In this document: in pieces, positions 39,720-47,598 of the stretch
Numbering within the stretch: the first letter of the stretch is position 1
Layout: every line of letters starts with the position of its first letter
NCBI RefSeq assembly: GCF_900197595.1
Contig: NZ_FZLO01000002.1
Location: 124,001-188,000, forward strand
From: Scatolibacter rhodanostii
GTDB taxonomy: Bacteria > Bacillota > Clostridia > Oscillospirales > Acutalibacteraceae
Direction of reading: 5' to 3'
Length of the DNA: 64,000 bases
Position numbers and translations under genes: made by a program
The notes under the pieces: generated by a model
What the model was told of the DNA's origin: nothing
Database searches by the model: none
What the model saw: only the letters and a program-made list of their open reading frames with translations

Positions 39720-40139
39720 ATGGCTAAAATTAATCTGCGGGATTTTTACCCGTTTTATCATTCAGACTTTTTTGTAGATATACCCAATGAAATAAAGGAC
39801 ACATTGCTGGAAGCAGAACGGTTGGAGAAGAATTACATTCGCCGCCGCTTTTATAACAAAGCCCACTATTCACTGGACGCTGACGATGGAATTGAAAAGG
39901 ATATTCTTTTTGTCTCCCTTTCTCCTAGTGAGATTTACGAACGCAAAATCACAGCCGAACAGTTACATTCTGCAATCGCTTCCTTGCCGGACAAGCAGGG
40001 AAAACGGATTTACGCTCATTACATACTCGGCATGAGTAAATCTGATATTGCGCAAGCAGAGGGTGTAAATGAAAAAGCCATCAGAGTTGCTATTGAGAAA
40101 GGGTTAAAAAGCATGGAGAAATTTTTGAAAAAGTCTTGA
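39720..40139 (+). CDS. Sigma-70-like (region 4) regulatory protein
   Basis: A 139-residue protein with a C-terminal sigma-factor region-4-like helix-turn-helix: SLPDKQGKRIYAHYILGMSK, then SDIAQAEGVNEKAIRVAIEK. The N-terminus (INLRDFYPFYHSDFFVDIP) is typical of the small sigma-like proteins near the recombinase in Tn1549-type ICEs. It probably regulates excision or transfer genes. AATGGAGGAATG precedes ATG 39720. A long structured segment follows. Confidence 0.75.
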   Translation: MAKINLRDFYPFYHSDFFVDIPNEIKDTLLEAERLEKNYIRRRFYNKAHYSLDADDGIEKDILFVSLSPSEIYERKITAEQLHSAIASLPDKQGKRIYAHYILGMSKSDIAQAEGVNEKAIRVAIEKGLKSMEKFLKKS

Positions 40140-40225
40140 TTTCTAGTTCCGAATTTGTCCTCTAAATCACATGACTAATAGAAGGAGTTTTTCTCCATCT
40201 ATTGTTCTTTGACAACTGAATACCG

Positions 40226-40488
40226 ATAACCCGGATACGTTCAATCAAAAGGGAGCCAAGCCATAGGGTACGCCAAGACCGCCCGTTGAAAGGGGGAAAG
40301 ACCAAGCGGAGCGTGAGCGATTCCTACCTACTATGACAAGGCAGATGTGGCAATCTGCCCGGCGATAATCTTTTGATTGATACAATGATACTTACGGTTT
40401 GAACGCTTCACAGCATTGACCGTCGCGCCATCAGCATGGGGCGGGGTGAAATTCCCATGAGGGTGGTGCCGCCGCCCGTCCGGGTTAT
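40226..40488 (+). ncRNA. Structured gene-free segment; candidate non-coding RNA
   Basis: A 263-base region closed by ATAACCCGGA (40226-40235) pairing with TCCGGGTTAT (40479-40488). Inside, TCAATCAAAAG (40241-40251) pairs with CTTTTGATTGA (40370-40380), and GGCAGAT/ATCTGCC forms a hairpin (40340-40359). The region is GC-richer than its surroundings, has no ORF and contains further G/C-rich stems (40430-40478). A TTGACA-like box lies at 40209. It may be an ICE-encoded regulatory RNA or a multi-branched leader. No known family was recognised. Confidence 0.6.
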
Positions 40489-40504
40489 TGTCTTTTATAT
40501 AAAG

Positions 40505-40567
40505 GGAGTACCGTACCGTTTCTTTCTGTCTAACGATAAGCCAACTTACAGCGGTGCGGTATTCTCC
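40505..40567 (+). other. Imperfect hairpin downstream of the candidate RNA
   Basis: GGAGTACCGTACCGTT pairs imperfectly with AGCGGTGCGGTATTCTCC. It fills the space between the candidate RNA and the next strong hairpin. Confidence 0.45.
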
Positions 40568-40590
40568 ACTGTGATAATAAATCGAAGTGT

Positions 40591-40649
40591 GAGGAAAGAT
40601 TAACAGCCATCACTTTTGATGATAAAGTGGTGGCTGTTTGTGTTTCCTC
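40591..40649 (+). terminator. Long hairpin, probable terminator or attenuator
   Basis: GAGGAAA and TTTCCTC close a stem in which AACAGCCATCACTTT (40601-40615) pairs with AAAGTGGTGGCTGTT (40624-40638), with one wobble. It lies 50 bases before the DUF6870-like gene and may end the candidate RNA. Confidence 0.6.
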
Positions 40650-40700
40650 ATAGGACAATCCGAGCAATTCATATACATGGAAAGGAGGGGGCGATTGTGA

Positions 40701-40964
40701 TTGAAGAAACGTATTCCAATTTCAGAGTTGGCAAGCGTAGACATAGAATCGGTAAACAAAGAGGATTTAGTTGATGTTAGCGGCTTCATCTTTGATACAA
40801 CTGTACCGCAGGAACAACGTGCGGCAAAAATCATAACAGCAGTAAAAAATCCCTATTGTTTTCGTGTGGGCGATATGGGCGTAAAATTGGAGTTTTCCGA
40901 GGATGCCCCTGCCCTGCAAGATGTGTTTGCCGACTTTCTGAAACGCAAGAAAAGTGGCCTGTAA
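40701..40964 (+). CDS. DUF6870-like small ICE protein
   Basis: An 87-residue protein with IESVNKEDLVDVSGFIFDTT and VKNPYCFRVGDMGVKLEFSE, as in small proteins found upstream of the recombinase in related ICEs (DUF6870-like; assignment from memory, not certain). TTG 40701 follows AAAGGAGGGGGCG. An alternative GTG a few bases upstream opens a different, short frame. Possibly a recombination directionality or regulatory factor, judging only by position. Confidence 0.6.
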   Translation: MKKRIPISELASVDIESVNKEDLVDVSGFIFDTTVPQEQRAAKIITAVKNPYCFRVGDMGVKLEFSEDAPALQDVFADFLKRKKSGL

Positions 40965-40982
40965 AGCCAGTTTACAGGCTGT

Positions 40983-41018
40983 GACAACATTGTGTGCCTT
41001 ATGCCAAAATGGTATAAT
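40983..41018 (+). promoter_or_regulatory. Promoter with GACAACATTGT operator-like motif (copy 3), recombinase
   Basis: GACAACATTGTGTGC, TTGTGT as -35 at 40990, 17-base spacer, perfect TATAAT at 41013, then ATAGGT. The layout is identical to copies 1 and 2. It drives the serine recombinase gene 32 bases further on. Confidence 0.65.
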
Positions 41019-41049
41019 ATAGGTGTAAGGTGACAGAAAGGAGGCCGCT

Positions 41050-42747
41050 ATGGCGCGGAAAAGCCGAGCTAATATTTCACAAACATCTATGGTGAGAAAA
41101 TCCAGAAAAACATGGTGCGTTGGACTTTACATTAGATTGTCCAAAGAGGATGAACACCCACTAAAACATGACGATTCCGAAAGTGTTAAAAACCAAGAAA
41201 AAATCCTAAGAGCGCATTTTGCCGCTATGGACGATGGCGACACATATGAGATTATCAAGGTATTTATTGACGATGGCATATCTGGCACAACAGACGAGGA
41301 ACGAGAAGATTTTCAAGATATGCTGACTTATATTGAAGCAGGAAAGATAAATTGTGTCGCTGTGAAAGACTTGGCACGTTCTTTCCGTAACTATGGCGAT
41401 CAGGGCTATTATTTAGATGATTACTTTCCCCGCCATGATATACGTTTCATATCGTTGTATCATCAAACGCTGGACAGCTATAAAGACCCCCGCAATATGC
41501 GGAGTATTGCCGTACCAATACAAGGCGTAATGAATGAAAATCATTGTGCCGAAACTTCCGATAAAGTCCGGGCGGTATTTGACATGAAGCGGAGCAACGG
41601 GGAGCATATCGGCTCATTTGCCCCCTTTGGGTATTTGAAGCACCCAGAGGATAAAAATGCTTTAGTCATTGACGAAGTTGCCGCCATTGTTGTCCGGGAT
41701 ATTTACACCATGTTTTTAGACGGTATGAGCAAAAATGCGATTGTACAAAATTTGAACGAACATGGTGTCTTATGTCCGGCGGCATATAAGCGGGAGGTTC
41801 TAAAGCAGAAATACACCAATCCAAGTCTTGACCCGGCTAAAAAAACCCTATGGACAGCAACCTCGATTACTACCATATTAAAAAACCGTATGTATTGCGG
41901 TGATATGGTACAGGGCCGCTACCGCAAGAAAAGCTATAAAATCCATGTGCAGGAAAGAACGCCCGAAGAAGAATGGTATATCGTGGAGAATACCCATGAG
42001 CCAATCATAGAACGTGCTATTTTTGAAAAAGTGCAGACATTACTACTGAAAGATACTCGAACCGGCCCACAGCAGAAAAAGCTATATTTATTCTCCGGTT
42101 TCTTGCGCTGTGCGGATTGCGGCAAAGCAATGGCACGAAGTCAAGTTAAGGGTACAGTATACTACTTCTGCCGTACCTACAAAGACCAGTCTAAAACGGC
42201 TTGCACGAAGCACTCCATCAAGCACAACCGATTAGAAGCGGCTGTATTATATGCGGTTCAGCAACAGGTTTACTTAGCGGTTCATTATTCCAATACGATT
42301 GCTTATATCAATAAAGCCCCTTTACTCAAAAGCCAGTCTGTCAAATTGCAGAACGCTTTAGAGCAAAAAGAAAAAGAGCTTGCGAAAATTACCCGATATA
42401 AGCAAGCGGTTTGGCAGGATTGGAAAGACGGAGAAATCTCACATATGGATTACCGCCATATGCGGGAAGATTATGACAATCAGATGCAGGAGCTTACACA
42501 GGTTATCGAAACCCTTAGAGCAGAAAAGGATGAGCTTGAAAATGGCATTGATGCCGAAAGTCCTTTCTTAGCAGTTTTCAAGCAATTTCAGAACATTGAG
42601 AAGCTGACAAGGGATGTTCTAACCGAACTTGTGGAACAAATCAAAGTACATGAGAACGGCAACATCAGCGTAAAGTTTAAGTTTGCAGATGAACTACGCC
42701 GGGTCATTAAATATATAGAAATTAACACCCAATCCAAAGCGGTTTAG
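41050..42747 (+). CDS. Large serine recombinase (ICE integrase/excisionase)
   Basis: A 565-residue serine recombinase that integrates and excises the ICE. The catalytic domain has GLYIRLSKED with Ser31 as the likely nucleophile. It is followed by the recombinase domain (about 190-290), a zinc ribbon (RCADCGKAMARS, YYFCRTY, ACTKHS), a coiled coil (about 395-480) and a DUF4368-like C-terminus. The gene ends 46 bases before attR. The promoter with the shared operator motif is immediately upstream, so its expression may be coordinated with the CD1845 and small-protein genes near the relaxase. AAAGGAGG precedes the ATG. Confidence 0.95.
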   Translation: MARKSRANISQTSMVRKSRKTWCVGLYIRLSKEDEHPLKHDDSESVKNQEKILRAHFAAMDDGDTYEIIKVFIDDGISGTTDEEREDFQDMLTYIEAGKINCVAVKDLARSFRNYGDQGYYLDDYFPRHDIRFISLYHQTLDSYKDPRNMRSIAVPIQGVMNENHCAETSDKVRAVFDMKRSNGEHIGSFAPFGYLKHPEDKNALVIDEVAAIVVRDIYTMFLDGMSKNAIVQNLNEHGVLCPAAYKREVLKQKYTNPSLDPAKKTLWTATSITTILKNRMYCGDMVQGRYRKKSYKIHVQERTPEEEWYIVENTHEPIIERAIFEKVQTLLLKDTRTGPQQKKLYLFSGFLRCADCGKAMARSQVKGTVYYFCRTYKDQSKTACTKHSIKHNRLEAAVLYAVQQQVYLAVHYSNTIAYINKAPLLKSQSVKLQNALEQKEKELAKITRYKQAVWQDWKDGEISHMDYRHMREDYDNQMQELTQVIETLRAEKDELENGIDAESPFLAVFKQFQNIEKLTRDVLTELVEQIKVHENGNISVKFKFADELRRVIKYIEINTQSKAV

Positions 42748-42773
42748 ATAGACCGCATTTTTACAGGCAGTTT

Positions 42774-42801
42774 GTTTTCCTAATAATAGTGCCCCGGTCG
42801 G
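42774..42801. other. Right attachment site (attR)
   Basis: GTTTTCCTAATA (42774-42785), eight bases, core CCGGTCGG (42794-42801). It mirrors attL exactly. The eight-base spacers are also partly complementary (GTGCC and GGCAC next to the core). Confidence 0.85.
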
Positions 42802-43228
42802 TCCTATCGGCCCTACTGGTACAAATACGACCGCAACATCCTCATTTGCTTATGCCTCAGGAAGTGCCCTGTCGGCTTCAGCAGCTGGAACCCCTGTCCC
42901 TTTGCCAAGCGGACAAATTTTGCCCAGTGGAATTACGGTTAACGGAGCCAATAACACCTTTACTGTTGCTACACCGGGGCGCTACCGAATTGCTTATGCG
43001 GTTAATACTACCGTAGCACTTTTGCTCAGCACTCGACTTATGATTAATGGAGCAGCCTCTGTTGCTTCTACTGTTGCACCACTCCTAAGTCTTTCGAATT
43101 ACTCTAATGAAATTATAACAGACTTAACCGCCGGAAGTACCGTACAGTTGCAAGCGGTTGGTGCATCCATTAGTTTAACGCTGACAACAGGCGCGGGTGC
43201 CACATTGATGATTACCCGGTTGAGCTAA
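42794..43228 (+). pseudogene. 3' half of the interrupted collagen-like exosporium gene
   Basis: It opens with the last collagen triplets (GPVGPIGPTG) in the frame set by the core and continues into a C-terminal globular domain (GQILPSGITVNGANNTFTVA, TPGRYRIAYAVNTT and LLSTRLMINGA) like the C1q/TNF-like trimer domain of BclA. There is no start codon or ribosome binding site for this half. The same domain ends the intact neighbour (43244-44164). Together with 13172-13650 it makes a complete gene if the ICE leaves. Confidence 0.85.
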
Positions 43229-43243
43229 GAAAGGGAGGATATT

Positions 43244-44164
43244 ATGTCAAAGCCTGAATTCCCCTTAGTTCCTGAGTTGAATAGACCCAATGCCATTAAT
43301 CAAATTATTTCTTCCATTGCATCTGAAGAACTAGCACTTAGCCATATCATCAATACTGAGGGTGAAAAAATTCAATATGCGGTCGGTACGCTGCCCGGTT
43401 TAGAAGAAAGTGCTAGCATCACAGATGTCCTCAATATAAACAATAGTGCAGGCAATATGCTCAACACGGTATTGGAAAATCAAATTATATTGACGGGTAA
43501 GCTCACTGAAGCATTACAATCTCCCGTGTTTTTTGGCCCAACCGGGCCCGAAGGCCCTACCGGTCCTACTGGCCCAGATTTAGGCCCTACCGGTCCCACT
43601 GGTCCTGCTGGTCCTACCGGTCCAACAGGCTCAGACGGACTGCCGGGACCTGTTGGTGCTATCTCCGGAGTAGGTCCAACGGGCCCCATTGGACCTACTG
43701 GACCCACTGGGGTTATAGGAATCAGTGGAGCAGCAGCTCCTACTCCGCCCCCTACTGAAACTGCCGCCTTTGCTGCTAATACTTCAGGAGGATTGATCTC
43801 AGTATTGGTATTGGGAACAGACATTGCCTTTCCCAATACACAACTTTTGTCATCCGATATCACACTGACAAGCGGAAATACTGTATTCACTCTTGCCACA
43901 ACAGGTTTGTACCGAATCTCTTACCATGTTAATACCACAGCTGCTGTCGCACTGGGGACACGTCTAGTAATCAATGGGGCAAATATTCCTCAATCTACCA
44001 TTCCCCCTGCTCTGTCATTATCTCAATTCTACAATGAAATTGAGTTGAGCCTAAATGCAGGTACTACCATACGTCTGCAAATGTATGCACCGTTATTGGC
44101 AGGTGTAGCAACCTTGTTAGGCAGTAGTCTGGGTGCTTCTATGATGATTATTCGCTTGGGTTAA
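43244..44164 (+). CDS. BclA-like collagen exosporium protein (intact paralogue)
   Basis: A 306-residue protein in three parts: the N-terminal domain shared with 12207 and 13172 ([20 protein letters not shown]), about 25 Gly-X-Y triplets rich in GPTGPTGP (about 95-165), and a C1q-like trimer domain ([31 protein letters not shown]). BclA-type proteins form trimeric, often glycosylated filaments on the spore exosporium. AAAGGGAGG precedes the ATG, 15 bases after the previous stop, so it was probably co-transcribed with the interrupted gene. In that case the ICE also separates it from its promoter, unless it has its own. Confidence 0.85.
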   Translation: MSKPEFPLVPELNRPNAINQIISSIASEELALSHIINTEGEKIQYAVGTLPGLEESASITDVLNINNSAGNMLNTVLENQIILTGKLTEALQSPVFFGPTGPEGPTGPTGPDLGPTGPTGPAGPTGPTGSDGLPGPVGAISGVGPTGPIGPTGPTGVIGISGAAAPTPPPTETAAFAANTSGGLISVLVLGTDIAFPNTQLLSSDITLTSGNTVFTLATTGLYRISYHVNTTAAVALGTRLVINGANIPQSTIPPALSLSQFYNEIELSLNAGTTIRLQMYAPLLAGVATLLGSSLGASMMIIRLG

Positions 44165-44229
44165 TCATTTTTAAAAAAGAAGCTAAGCACGTATGCGTAC
44201 AACTATTGATTGATACAGACCAATAAAAT

Positions 44230-44279
44230 AAATAAAAGCAGGGTATAGGAGAACTCTCTCTTACGCCCTGCTTTTATTT
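44230..44279. terminator. Two-way terminator after the collagen gene
   Basis: AAATAAAAGCAGGG pairs with CCCTGCTTTTATTT around a 22-base loop, between converging genes. Confidence 0.8.
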
Positions 44280-44364
44280 ATAGCTTCCTACTCTTACTAT
44301 TTTTTCTCGCAAGAATTCAAATTGATCTTAAGAACTATCCTTGTTCTTTTGAAGTTCTCTGCCT

Positions 44365-45060
44365 TCACAACAAACTCTTTTCAATCCATGATTTGACGAT
44401 TGCCTCATCTCCATGATTCATAAAGGCGTGTTCACTGTTTTCGGCAACGGTAACTTTGCACCCAAATTGGCCTGCAAATTCATCAATGACTTCTCGGCTT
44501 TGCAGGTTATCTTTGGCACCATATAAAACATGGGTTGGAGCAGTCCATTGATAAATAGGATTTTCCTTTATGTATTGATAATAGAGCCACGACATCGTAT
44601 CCACAGGGGTCTCAATCTCTCCTGCTACTTTAAGTTGTTCTTCTGTAATGCCAAACCATATGAACATTTGTTGAATGAGATACTCCATATTTACAATCGG
44701 CGATTGAAATAAACAGTTTTCAAAACGTCTGTTTTGATAGGTATAAAGACTAAAACAAGCCCCTAAGCTACATCCAAACAAGGACACCGTTTGCCATTTT
44801 TCAAATACATAGTTGCCTATTTTAGCTAAATCAGTAACCCCGTTCATAACATTGCATTTATAATTTCTGTCTGTTCTCTCACCGTGTTCGGGTAGGTCGA
44901 AACTGATTGTTTGATAACCTCTACTAGCAGCAATCTCGGCAAATGCTTCTGCACTCTCTTTATTCGACATCTTTCCATGTACAAAAATATAGACCTTATC
45001 AGATTTTTCACCCCAAATGATTGCCGGAATATATTCAAGGCATGTTTTCTCTTTTTTCAT
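44365..45060 (-). CDS. Alpha/beta hydrolase
   Basis: A 231-residue alpha/beta hydrolase. The nucleophile elbow is FGCSLGACF, the oxyanion region is IFVHGKMSN, and the likely acid and base are Asp in YGAKDNLQ and His in NSEHAFMNHG. The substrate cannot be predicted; the family includes esterases and acyl hydrolases. It has an AGGAGATT-type ribosome binding site and stands alone. Confidence 0.8.
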   Translation of the reverse strand: MKKEKTCLEYIPAIIWGEKSDKVYIFVHGKMSNKESAEAFAEIAASRGYQTISFDLPEHGERTDRNYKCNVMNGVTDLAKIGNYVFEKWQTVSLFGCSLGACFSLYTYQNRRFENCLFQSPIVNMEYLIQQMFIWFGITEEQLKVAGEIETPVDTMSWLYYQYIKENPIYQWTAPTHVLYGAKDNLQSREVIDEFAGQFGCKVTVAENSEHAFMNHGDEAIVKSWIEKSLL

Positions 45061-45447
45061 ATTAATCTCCTACTTACAAATTAGTCATATTAGTTTTTAA
45101 TTTAACTAATCATTCCGCTTCCATGCTGTTCTCTCCAACAAACAGTAACGGTTTTATTTAATCCTGTGAGATATTCTTCGGTAAATGCAATTTCAGAAAA
45201 ACCGCACCATCATGGAGAAATAATCATACAGATTTTTTCAATCTTTTCACTTTGCAAAAACATTTCTCGCTGCATGCCGTTAATTTCTGCAAATACTTTC
45301 TCGTTCATCTGCGTAGTTCTCTTCCTATTCTTGCTATTCTCTAACCACCCTTAAAAACCTCCTTCAAAATTTTAAATCAGCCTACTTTACTCAGTTTCTT
45401 CATGAATGATTCCTGTAAAGCTATCTACACTCATGCTGTATGATTAC
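45061..45447. other. Intergenic region with a possible decayed ORF
   Basis: On the minus strand a short frame from 45308 (MNEKVFAEINGMQREMFLQS and on) meets a stop at 45210-45212; beyond it residues resembling an enzyme tail continue to about 45120. It may be a dead gene; the family is not identifiable. No other structure is seen. Confidence 0.3.
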
Positions 45448-46518
45448 TTACTTAAAGATACACCTTGTTTCTATGCCAAAGCATTTTGTACAAGAAATAC
45501 AGGCAGCAGGTGCTGTGTCACCCTTTTCCCAACGATTAATAAGCGCAGGCTCACGGATAAGCGGTCTGCAAAGCGAAAAATATTCAATTTTAGTCTGGTT
45601 CAAAATATCAGTCAGTTTGTCTATATTTCTGTGTCCACCAACACATATGACGGGAATATCAATCTCTTCTGCCATTTCGGCAGCATATTGGCTAAAGTAA
45701 GATTCGGTGGCAGGTGTCACTCTCCTGATAACGCCCTCATTAGCTCTGGAAAGTCTGGTTCCCCCACTAATTTCAACAGCACTCAACCCTGCCTCTTGCA
45801 ATCTTAGGCATATCCATTTGCATTCTTCAAACGTCAATCCTTGCTCCATAAAATCTTCACAATTAATTTTGACTAAAATGGGGTAATCCGCTCCTAGAGC
45901 TTCTCTGATATTTCGGCAAATTTCCACTACCACTCTTGCTCTATTTTCAGTATTACCACCGTATTCGTCCATTCTTCTATTGTAATAAGGCGTTAGAAAT
46001 CGGCTGAGTAAATAGCCATGAGCTACATGAAGCTGCACACCGTCAAAGCCTGCCTCTTTAGCCCTTACAGCCCCTTTTGTAAATGCTTCTTTCATGACTT
46101 CAATATCTTCTTTTGTCATTTCGGTTGCTTCTGCCATGGAAGTATCTTCTGCAATCACGCTTGGCACCCAAAGTACCCCTTGATTTTTACTTTTGTTTTG
46201 AACGCCATTACAGACCAACTGCATAATGATATTACAATTATGTTCATGCACAGCATTGGTCATCTTGCGATATTCTTCAACAAAAGAATCATTATAAATT
46301 GCCATTTGGCCAGGTATGATTCTCTCTCTATCTGTTACATTGGCCAAACCCGTTATAATGGTTCCAACGCCGCCTTCTGCAAGCTCTACATAATGATGCA
46401 TCAGCTTATCTGTTACATGTCCCCATTCATCCGCTCTCCCATCGTGAGTTGCGGAACGTACAAATCTATTTTTCGCTTTCAGTCCTGCAAACTCTGTCTG
46501 ATCAAATACTGTTTTCAT
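45448..46518 (-). CDS. NADH:flavin oxidoreductase (old yellow enzyme type)
   Basis: A 356-residue TIM-barrel flavoprotein. The family hallmarks are visible: NRFVRSATHDGRADEWG at the FMN site, HVAHGYLLSRFLTPYYNRRM with DEYGG, and VEICRNIREALGADYPILVK. The C-terminal CISCTKCF could bind a metal or cluster. It reduces enones or related compounds; the natural substrate is unknown. ATG 46518 has AGGAG upstream. It is divergent from nothing nearby and lies downstream of an AraC regulator on the same strand. Confidence 0.88.
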   Translation of the reverse strand: MKTVFDQTEFAGLKAKNRFVRSATHDGRADEWGHVTDKLMHHYVELAEGGVGTIITGLANVTDRERIIPGQMAIYNDSFVEEYRKMTNAVHEHNCNIIMQLVCNGVQNKSKNQGVLWVPSVIAEDTSMAEATEMTKEDIEVMKEAFTKGAVRAKEAGFDGVQLHVAHGYLLSRFLTPYYNRRMDEYGGNTENRARVVVEICRNIREALGADYPILVKINCEDFMEQGLTFEECKWICLRLQEAGLSAVEISGGTRLSRANEGVIRRVTPATESYFSQYAAEMAEEIDIPVICVGGHRNIDKLTDILNQTKIEYFSLCRPLIREPALINRWEKGDTAPAACISCTKCFGIETRCIFK

Positions 46519-46621
46519 TTCACTTGCTCCTCTTGTCATTCATTATGGTACTTGTTTCTTTCAATCCCTCTTATAAAAATTCAAGGGCTATAAACACTAA
46601 TCAATTTAAAAATTAATTACT

Positions 46622-47494
46622 TTACTTGTCGGCAGATATTTTTCTATACTGACTTGGCGTCATTTTTAACATTCTTTTAAATAGCTCACCAAAAAATTTA
46701 TAATCGTGGTAACCGACTGTATGGGCTATCTCCACAGCTGGCATATCACTCCCCACCAATAGTTCGCAGCACTTTTCCATTCGCACTTTTTGCTGATAAT
46801 TTCGAATCGTAACCCCGGTTTCTTGCTTAAACTTTCGACTGATATATTGAGGGGTAAAATGATACTGTCTTGAAAACTCATCTAATATTTTGGGACTTTG
46901 ATAATTCTTTTTGATATACTCTATAACATCTGAGACCATTTTGCTGTTCGTAAAAAAAGAATGATAATCTAGCACATTTCTCATCATAATAATCAAAATT
47001 TCTTGCAGCTTACTTTTATATACTTCACGATATCCCACCTGTTTTTCCTGATATTCTTTCATCAGCCCATTTAACAGTTCTCCAATCCTTCCATCCTTAT
47101 CATGAAAAATGCGATTAACGGGGGTTTTCCCCCAATAGAACTTATAATAGCGCAGAAAGCAAGCGTGCATTAGTGTCTCAAAAGAGCAACACCCTTTCAA
47201 GGTATCATCAATGATTTCCGGCAGAAACAGACAATTAATCAGCGTTAAATTTTTGCTGTCTGTATAGCGATGTACGCTCCCATAATCCACAATAAAATAA
47301 TCTCCGGCAGCTACTGAATAACTCATGTCATTCAGTGTGTGCACACAAGAACCGCCTGTAATATAAGCCAGCTCAAAAAAATCATGCTTATGATCTTGCA
47401 TATCTTCTTGGCTAAGCGGTATGATAACCAATTTATCAGCAGTGCTCATACCAAGCTCTGTATTTCTGAGTGTTAACGTAGCTTTTGGCTTCAT
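46622..47494 (-). CDS. AraC-family regulator of the rhamnosidase locus
   Basis: A 290-residue regulator. The N-terminal cupin-like sugar-binding domain includes DHKHDFFELAYITGGSCVHT and YFIVDYGSVHRY. The C-terminal AraC double helix-turn-helix includes HFTPQYISRKFKQETGVTI and MPAVEIAHTVGYHDYKFFGE. It is divergent from the GH78 alpha-L-rhamnosidase gene, with 104 bases between them, so it is probably its activator in response to rhamnose or rhamnosides. Confidence 0.85.
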   Translation of the reverse strand: MKPKATLTLRNTELGMSTADKLVIIPLSQEDMQDHKHDFFELAYITGGSCVHTLNDMSYSVAAGDYFIVDYGSVHRYTDSKNLTLINCLFLPEIIDDTLKGCCSFETLMHACFLRYYKFYWGKTPVNRIFHDKDGRIGELLNGLMKEYQEKQVGYREVYKSKLQEILIIMMRNVLDYHSFFTNSKMVSDVIEYIKKNYQSPKILDEFSRQYHFTPQYISRKFKQETGVTIRNYQQKVRMEKCCELLVGSDMPAVEIAHTVGYHDYKFFGELFKRMLKMTPSQYRKISADK

Positions 47495-47598
47495 AGGTTA
47501 AAACACCCCCTTATATTGGTTATAATCCGGTATTTTATTTCAGCATACTATCTGTTAATCTTAAAGTCAACTAATAAATAAAACTGGGAGGCTCTCTC

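Larger units (their letters stand above)
13643..42801 (+). mobile_element. Integrative conjugative element of the Tn1549/CD1108 type
   Basis: A 29,151-bp element (core to core) with a full set of transfer genes: PcfB, VirD4, Maff2, VirB6-like, PrgI, VirB4, CD1108-type cell-wall hydrolase, DUF4315, DUF4366, MobC, relaxase, and a large serine recombinase 46 bases from the right end. It is GC-richer than the flanks and bounded by CCGGTCGG direct repeats with inverted 12-bp arms. Some genes are damaged (ardA, virD4 tail, CD1108 start), so transfer competence is uncertain; excision looks possible because the recombinase and both att sites look intact. Cargo genes are nearly all on the minus strand, opposite to the backbone. 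Confidence 0.93.

Noticed and set aside
40226-40488. Group II intron or a known riboswitch
   Set aside because: No intron-encoded protein or domain V-like hairpin next to the segment, and no riboswitch consensus I could recognise.
42794-43228. Treating the ORF from about 42902 as an independent gene
   Set aside because: No ribosome binding site; the frame is exactly that of the interrupted collagen gene and the C1q-like domain matches the end of its paralogue.
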